Shown here piece by piece: positions 58,771 to 64,000 of a stretch of 64,000 nt of DNA. Made by a program: the position numbers and the translations under genes. The stretch is taken from contig CAXKVV010002144.1 in the NCBI GenBank assembly GCA_964058805.1, forward strand, positions 1,426,001 to 1,490,000, given 5' to 3'. How positions within the stretch are numbered: position 1 is the first letter of the stretch; each line of letters begins with the position of its first letter. Below the pieces are notes generated by a model. The model saw only the letters and a list, made by a program, of their open reading frames with translations, did no database searches and was not told the origin of the DNA. This DNA is from Schoenoplectus triqueter. Its lineage: Eukaryota; Streptophyta; Magnoliopsida; Poales; Cyperaceae.

Positions 58771-61700
58771 TTTCATGTTTTGCGCCCCCGGACTCTTTTT
58801 CGGCCGCACTGAGGGCGTCAGGTCCCGTTTTCACGTTTTGCACGCCCGAACTCGGTTTCGGCGGTACCGAGGGCGTCGGGTCCCGTTTTCATGTTTTGCG
58901 CCCCCGGACTCGTTTTCGGCGTTACCGAGGGCGTCGGGTCCCGTGTTCATGTTTTGCGCTCCCCGACTCGTTTTCGGCGGTACCGATGGCGTCGGGTCCC
59001 GTTTTCATGTTTTGCGCCCCCGGACTCGTTTTCGGCGGAACCGAGGGCGTAGGTCCCGTTATCATGTTTTGCGCTCCCCGACATATTTTCGGCGGTACCG
59101 ATGGCGTCGGGACCCGTTTTCATGTTTTGCGCTCCCCGACTCATTTTCGGTGGTACCGATGGCGTCGAGACCCGTTTTCATGTTTTGCGCTCTTGGACCC
59201 GTTTTCGGCGGCGCCGAGAGCGTCGGGTCCCGTTTTCATGTTTTGCGCTCTCAGACTCGGTTTCGGCAGTACCGACGGCATCGGGTCCCGTTTTCATGTT
59301 TTGCGGGCCCGAACTCGGTTTCGGCGGTACCGAGGGCGTCGGGTCCCATTTTCATGTTTTGCGCTCCCGGAATCGTTTTCGGCGGTACCGAGGGCGTCGG
59401 GTCCCGTGTTCATGTTTTGCGCTCCGCGACTCGTTTTCGGCGGTACCGATGGCGTCGGGACCCGTTTTCATGTTTTGCGCTCTCGGACTCGTTTTCGACG
59501 GTACCGATGGCGTCGGGTCCCGTTTTCGTGTTTTGCGCGCCCGAACTCGGTTTCGGCGGTACAGAGGGCGTCGGGTCCCGTTTTCATGTTTTGCGCTCCC
59601 GGACACGTTTTCGGCGGTACAGAGGGCGTCGGGTCCCATTTTCATGTTTTGCGCGCCCGAACTCGGTTTCGACGGTACCGAGGGCGTCGGGTCTCGTTTT
59701 CATGCTTTGCGCGCCCGGACTCATTTTCGGCGGTACCGAGGGAGTCGTGTCCCGTTTTCATATTTTGCGGGCCCGGACTCATTTTCGACGGTACCGAGGG
59801 CGTCGGGTACCGTTTTCATGTTTTGCGCTCCCGGACTCGTTTTCAACGGTACTGAGGGCGTCGGGTCCCGTTTGCATGCTTTGCTTTCCCCGACTCGTTT
59901 GCGGCGGTACCGTTGGCGTCGGGACCTGTTTTCATGTTTTGCGCTCTCGGACTCGGTTTCGGCAGTACCGAGGGCGTCGGGTCCCGTTTTCATGTTTTGC
60001 GCGCCCGAACTCGATTTCGGCGGTACCGAGGGCGTCGGGTCTCGTTTTCATGTTTTGCCCTCCCGGACTCGTTTTCGGCGGTACCGAGGGCGTCGGTCCT
60101 GTTTTCATGTTTTGCGCTCCCCGACTCGTTTTCGGCGGTACCGATGCCGTCGGGACCCGTTTTCATGTTTTGCTCTCCCGGACTCGATTTCGGCCGTACC
60201 GAGGGCGTCGGGTCCCGTTTTCATGTTTTGCGCGCCCGAACTTGGTTTTGGCGATACCGAGGGCGTCGGGTACCGTTTTCATGTTTTGCGCTCCCGGACT
60301 CGTTTTCAACGGTACCGAGGGCGTCGGGTCTCGTTTGCATGTTTTGCTTTCCCCGACTCATTTGCGGCGGTACCGTTGGCGTCGGAACCCGTTTTCATGT
60401 TTTGCGCTCTCGGACTCGGTTTCGGCAGTACCGAGGGCGTCGGGTCCCGTTTTCATGTTTTGCGCGCCCGAACTCGGTTTCGGCGGTACCGAGGGCGTCG
60501 GGTCTCGTTTTCATGTTTTGCGCTCCCGGACTCGTTTTCGGCGGTACCGAGGGCGTCGGTCCCGTTTTCATGTTTTGCGCTCCCCGACTCGTTTTCGGCG
60601 GTACCGATGGCGTCGGGACCCGTTTTCATGTTTTGCGCTCTCGGACTCGATTTCGGCCGCATCGAGGGCTTCGGGTCCCGTTTTCATGTTTTGCGCTCGC
60701 GGACTCATTTTCGGCGGCACCGATGGCGTCGGGTCCCGTTTTCATGTTTTGCGCCCCCGGACTCTTTTTCGACCGTACCGAGGGCGTCAGGTCCCGTTTT
60801 CATGTTTTGCGCGCCCGAACTCGGTTTCGGCGGTACCGAGGGCGTCGGGTCCCGTTTTCATGTTTTGCGCCCCCGGACTCGTTTTCGGCGTTACCGAGGG
60901 CGTCGGGTCCCGAGTTCATGTTTTGCGCTCCCCGACTCGTTTTCGGCGGTACCGATGGCGTCGGGACCCGTTTTCATGTTTTGCGCTCGCGGACTCGATT
61001 TCGGCCGTACCGAGGGCGTCGGGTCCCGTTTTCATGTTTTGAGCGCCCGAACTCGTTTTCGGCGGTACCGAGGGCTTCGAGTCCCGTTTTCATGTTTTGC
61101 GCCCCCGGACTCGGTTTCGGCGGTACCGAGGGCGTCGGGTCTCGTTTTCATGTTTTGTGCTCCCCGACTCATTTTCGTCGGTACCGATGGCGTCGAGACC
61201 CGTTTTCAAGTTTTGCGCGCCCGGACTCGTTTTCGGCGGTACCGAGGGCGTTGGGTCCCGTTTTCTTAATTTGGGCGCTCGAACTCGTTTTCGGCGGTAC
61301 CGAGGGCGTCGGTTCCCGTTTTCACGTTTTGCGCTCCCGGACTCGGTTTCGGCAGTACCGAGGGCGTCGGGTCCCGTTTTCATGTTTTGCGCGCCCGAAC
61401 TCGATTTCGGCGGTACCGAGGGCGTCGGGTCTCGTTTTCATGTTTTGCGCTCCCGGACTCGTTTTCGGCGGTACCGAGGGCGTCGGTCCTGTTTTCATGT
61501 TTTGCGCTCCCCGACTCGTTTTCGGCGGTACCGATGCCGTCGGGACCCGTTTTCATGTTTTGCGCTCCCGGACTCGATTTCGGCCGTACCGAGGGCGTCG
61601 GGTCCCGTTTTCATGTTTTGCGCGCCCGAACTCGGTTTCGGCGATACCGAGGGCGTCGGGTACCGTTTTCATGTTTTGCGCTCCCGGACTCGTTTTCAAC

Positions 61701-62260
61701 GGTACCGAGGGCGTCGGGTCTCGTTTGCATGTTTTGCTTTCCCCGACTCATTTGCGGCGGTACCGTTGGCGTCGGAACCCGTTTTCATGTTTTGCGCTCT
61801 CGGAGTCGGTTTCGGCAGTACCGAGGGCGTCGGGTCCCGTTTTCATGTTTTGCGCGCCCGAACTCGGTTTCGGCGGTACCGAGGGCGTCGGGTCTCGTTT
61901 TCATGTTTTGCGCTCCCGGACTCGTTTTCGGCGGTACCGAGGGCGTCGGTCCTGTTTTCATGTTTTGCGCTCCCCGACTCGTTTTCGGCGGTACCGATGG
62001 CGTCGGGACCCGTTTTCATGTTTTGCGCTCTCGGACTCGATTTCGGCCGCACCGAGGGCGTCGGGTCCCGTTTTCATGTTTTGCGCCCCCGGACTCTTTT
62101 TCGGCCGTACCGAGGGCGTCAGGTCCCGTTTTCATGTTTTGCGCTCCCGGACTCGTTTTTGGCGGTACCGAGGGCGTCGGGTCCCGTGTTCATGTTTTGC
62201 GCTCCGCGACTCGTTTTCGGCGGTACCGATGGAGTCGGGACCCGTTTTCATGTTTTGTGC

Positions 62261-64000
62261 TCTGGGACTTGTTTTCGATGGTACAGAGGGCGACGGGTCC
62301 CAATTACATGTTTTGCGCGCCCGGATTCGTCTTCGGCGGGTACCGAGGGCGTCGGGTCCCGTTTTCTTAATTTGGGCGCTCGAACTCGTTTTCGGCGGTA
62401 CCGACGGCGTCGGGTCTCGTTTTCACGTTTTGCGCGCCTGGACTCGGTTTCGGCAGTACCGAGGGCGTCGGGACCCGTTATCATGTTTTGCGCTCCCGGA
62501 CCCGATTTCGGCGGTACCGAGGGCGTCGGGTCCCGTTTTCATGTTTTGCGCTCCCCGACTCATTTTCGGCGGTACCGAGGGCGTCGGGTCCCGTTTTCAT
62601 GTTTTGCGCTCCCCGACACTTTTCGGCGGGTACCGATGGCGTCGAGACCCGTTTTCAAATTTTGCGCGCCCGGACTCGTTTTCGGAGTACAGAGGGCGAC
62701 AGGTCCCGTTATCATGTTTTGCGCACCCGTACTCGTTTTCGGCGGTACAGAGGGCGTCCGGTCCCGTTTTCATGTTTTGCGCGCCCGAACTCGGTTTCGG
62801 CTGGGGTACCGAGGGCGTCGTGACCCGTTTTAATGTTTTGCGCTCTCGGACTCGGTTTCGGCGGTACCGAGGGCGTCGGGTCCCGTTTTCATGTTTTGCG
62901 CACTCGGACTCGGTTTCGGCGGGGTACCGAGGGCGTCGGGTCTCGTTTTCATGTTTTGCGCTCTCGGACTCGATTTCGGCCGCACCGAGGGCGTCGGGTC
63001 CCGTTTTCATGTTTTGCGCTCGCGGACTCATTTTCGGCGGCACCGATGGCGTCGGGTCCCGTTTTCATGTTTTGCGCCCCCGGACTCTTTTTCGGTCGTA
63101 CCGAGGGCGTCCGGTTCCGTTTTCATGTTTTGTGCGCCCGAACTCGGTTTCGGCGGTACCGAGGGCGTCGGGTCCCGTTTTCATGTTTTGCGCCCCCGGA
63201 ATCGTTTTCGGCGTTACCGAGGGCGTCGGGTCCCGTGTTCATGTTTTGCGCTCCCCGACTCGTTTTCGGCGGTACCGATGGCGTCGGGACCCGTTTTCAT
63301 GTTTTGCGCTCTCGGACTCGATTTCGGCCGTACCGAGGGCGTCGGGTCCCGTTTTCATGTTTTGCGCGCCTGAACTCGGTTTCGGCGGTACCGAGGGCTT
63401 CGGGTCCCGTTTTCATGTTTTGCGCCCCCGGACTCGTTTTCGGCGGAACCGAGGGCGTAGGTCCCGTTATCATGTTTTGCGCTCCCCGACATATTTTCGG
63501 CTGGTACCGATGGCGTCGGGACCCGTTTTCATGTTTTGCGCTCCCCGACTCATTTTCGGTGGTACCGATGGCGTCGAGACCCGTTTTCAAGTTTTGCGCT
63601 CTGGGACCCGTTTTCGGCGGCGCCGAGAGCGTCGGGTCCCGTTTTCATGTTTTGCGCTCTCAGACTCGGTTTCGGCAGTACCGACGGCATCGGGTCCCGT
63701 TTTCATGTTTTGCGGGCCCGAACTCGGTTTCGGCGGTACCGAGGGCGTCGGGTCCCATTTTCATGTTTTGCGCCCCCGGAATCTTTTTCGGCTGGTACCG
63801 AGGGCGTCGGGTCCCGTGTTCATGTTTTGCGCTCCGCGACTCGTTTTCGGCGGGTACCGATGGCGTCGCGACCCGTTTTCATGTTTTGCGCTCTCGGACT
63901 CGTTTTCGACGGTTACCGATGGCGTCGGGTCCCGTTTTCGTGTTTTGCGCGCCCGAACTCGGTTTCGACGGTACAGAGGGCGTCGGGTCCCGTTTTCCTG
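62261..64000 (+). repeat. 58-bp satellite array, domain L (copy of 53.6-54.8 kb with irregular spacing)
   Basis: From about 62751 to the end, the sequence follows 53601-54837 variant by variant. The offset drifts from 9159 (at 63373) to 9163 bp (at 64000) because extra bases sit just before GTACC. Extra bases, relative to the usual CGGCGGTACC, are near 62335 (CGGCGGGTACC), 62632 (CGGCGGGTACC), 62803 (CGGCTGGGGTACC), 62920 (CGGCGGGGTACC), 63501 (CGGCTGGTACC), 63792 (CGGCTGGTACC), 63852 (CGGCGGGTACC) and 63911 (CGACGGTTACC). A base is missing near 62685. Just before, 62260-62500 has a short cassette with ACAGAGGGCGACGGG, a CTTAATTTGGG monomer (62366) and GTTATCATG. Confidence 0.88.

Larger units (their letters stand above)
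50481..62260 (+). repeat. 58-bp satellite array, domain K (most homogenised region)
   Basis: Long, nearly identical blocks dominate. A block of about 1.38 kb starting at a GACATATTTTCGGC monomer occurs at about 51525-52905, 54306-55688 and 59057-60440 (offsets 2781 and 4751 bp). The larger match between 54250-56010 and 59001-60761 holds the same 4751-bp offset. Landmarks shared by the copies are GCGCTCTTGGACCCG or GCTCTGGGACCCG, GGCGCCGAGAGCGTCGG, CTCTTTTTCGGC and the CATTTGCGGC / GTTGGCGTCGGAACCCG pair. A 25-monomer unit is tandemly duplicated at 55421-58318. A last CTTAATTTGGG monomer is at 61264. Confidence 0.92.

Noticed and set aside
53676..58812. Very long + strand open frames (up to about 1,690 codons at 53734-58812; another at 53676-58724; 1,502 codons at 41857-46365; 1,414 codons at 39660-43904) as repetitive proteins
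   Set aside because: They overlap each other in different frames over the same DNA, start and end at chance variants, and run through 57- and 59-bp monomers with no sign that frame is kept. The 58-residue pattern is simply three monomers of 58 bp read in one frame. No protein family resemblance was seen.
1..64000. A CRISPR array or phage-type repeat system, suggested by short regular repeats
   Set aside because: There are no unique spacers: the whole 58-bp period is repeated with minor variation, there are no associated genes, and the transposon is of eukaryotic type.
1..64000. A true CENP-B box in each monomer
   Set aside because: On the - strand only the 3' half (AARCGGGA) matches. On the + strand TTCGGCGGTACCGAG keeps the TTCG but has T where A is needed and CGAG for CGGG. 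Neither satisfies the essential bases together.
1..64000. Ribosomal intergenic spacer subrepeats
   Set aside because: No 18S, 5.8S, 25S or 5S rRNA sequence was recognised anywhere in the window. The array is far longer than spacer subrepeats usually are, and its higher-order structure is that of a satellite.

Overview
The window is almost entirely one tandem satellite DNA array with a single transposon in it. No protein-coding gene or RNA gene can be supported. About 63.3 of the 64.0 kb is head-to-tail copies of a GC-rich monomer of 58 bp (roughly 1,090 copies), all in the same orientation. The monomer reads, in order: GGTACCGAGGGCG; a CGGG-W-CCCG box (W is T or A); TTTTCATGTTTTGCGC; a variable part such as CTCCCCGACTCG; and TTTTCGGC, which leads into the next GGTACC. 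About 62% of the consensus is G or C, and it carries eight CpG dinucleotides.

The only non-satellite DNA is a 661-bp element at 6644-7304. It has 10-bp terminal inverted repeats, an 8-bp target-site duplication (GTACCGAG), subterminal GAGCTCGAGC-type repeats and an AT-rich core with no transposase. That is a non-autonomous hAT-superfamily element. Its style is familiar from flowering-plant genomes, so a plant nuclear genome (centromeric, pericentromeric, subtelomeric or knob heterochromatin) is the best guess. The species cannot be told from this sequence.

Layout. 1-6643: older-looking mixed monomers, with half-size monomers and a five-monomer cassette marked by CTAAATTTGGG. 6644-7304: hAT element. 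7305-11735: the same cassette, then mixed monomers and the first 70-bp monomers. 11736-33070: a large domain built from a cassette with paired CTTAATTTGTG/CTTAATTTGGG monomers and one 70-bp monomer per higher-order unit. 33071-50480: several segmental duplications of 0.3-0.9 kb. 50481-62260: the most homogenised part, with kilobase-scale copies and a near-perfect tandem duplication of a 25-monomer unit (55421-58318). 62261-64000: a copy of an upstream block with a cluster of small insertions at one position of the monomer.

The many long open frames are a by-product of the repeat. The monomer has almost no stop codons on the + strand, and 58 is not a multiple of three, so every frame reads through all three monomer phases. 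They should not be annotated as proteins. What is of interest here is array evolution: subfamily domains, higher-order repeats, reciprocal half-monomer products, a dated transposon insertion and a possible assembly-quality problem at the right end. I found no new enzymatic, defence or regulatory system. Domain boundaries are approximate because they were read by eye from diagnostic variants.
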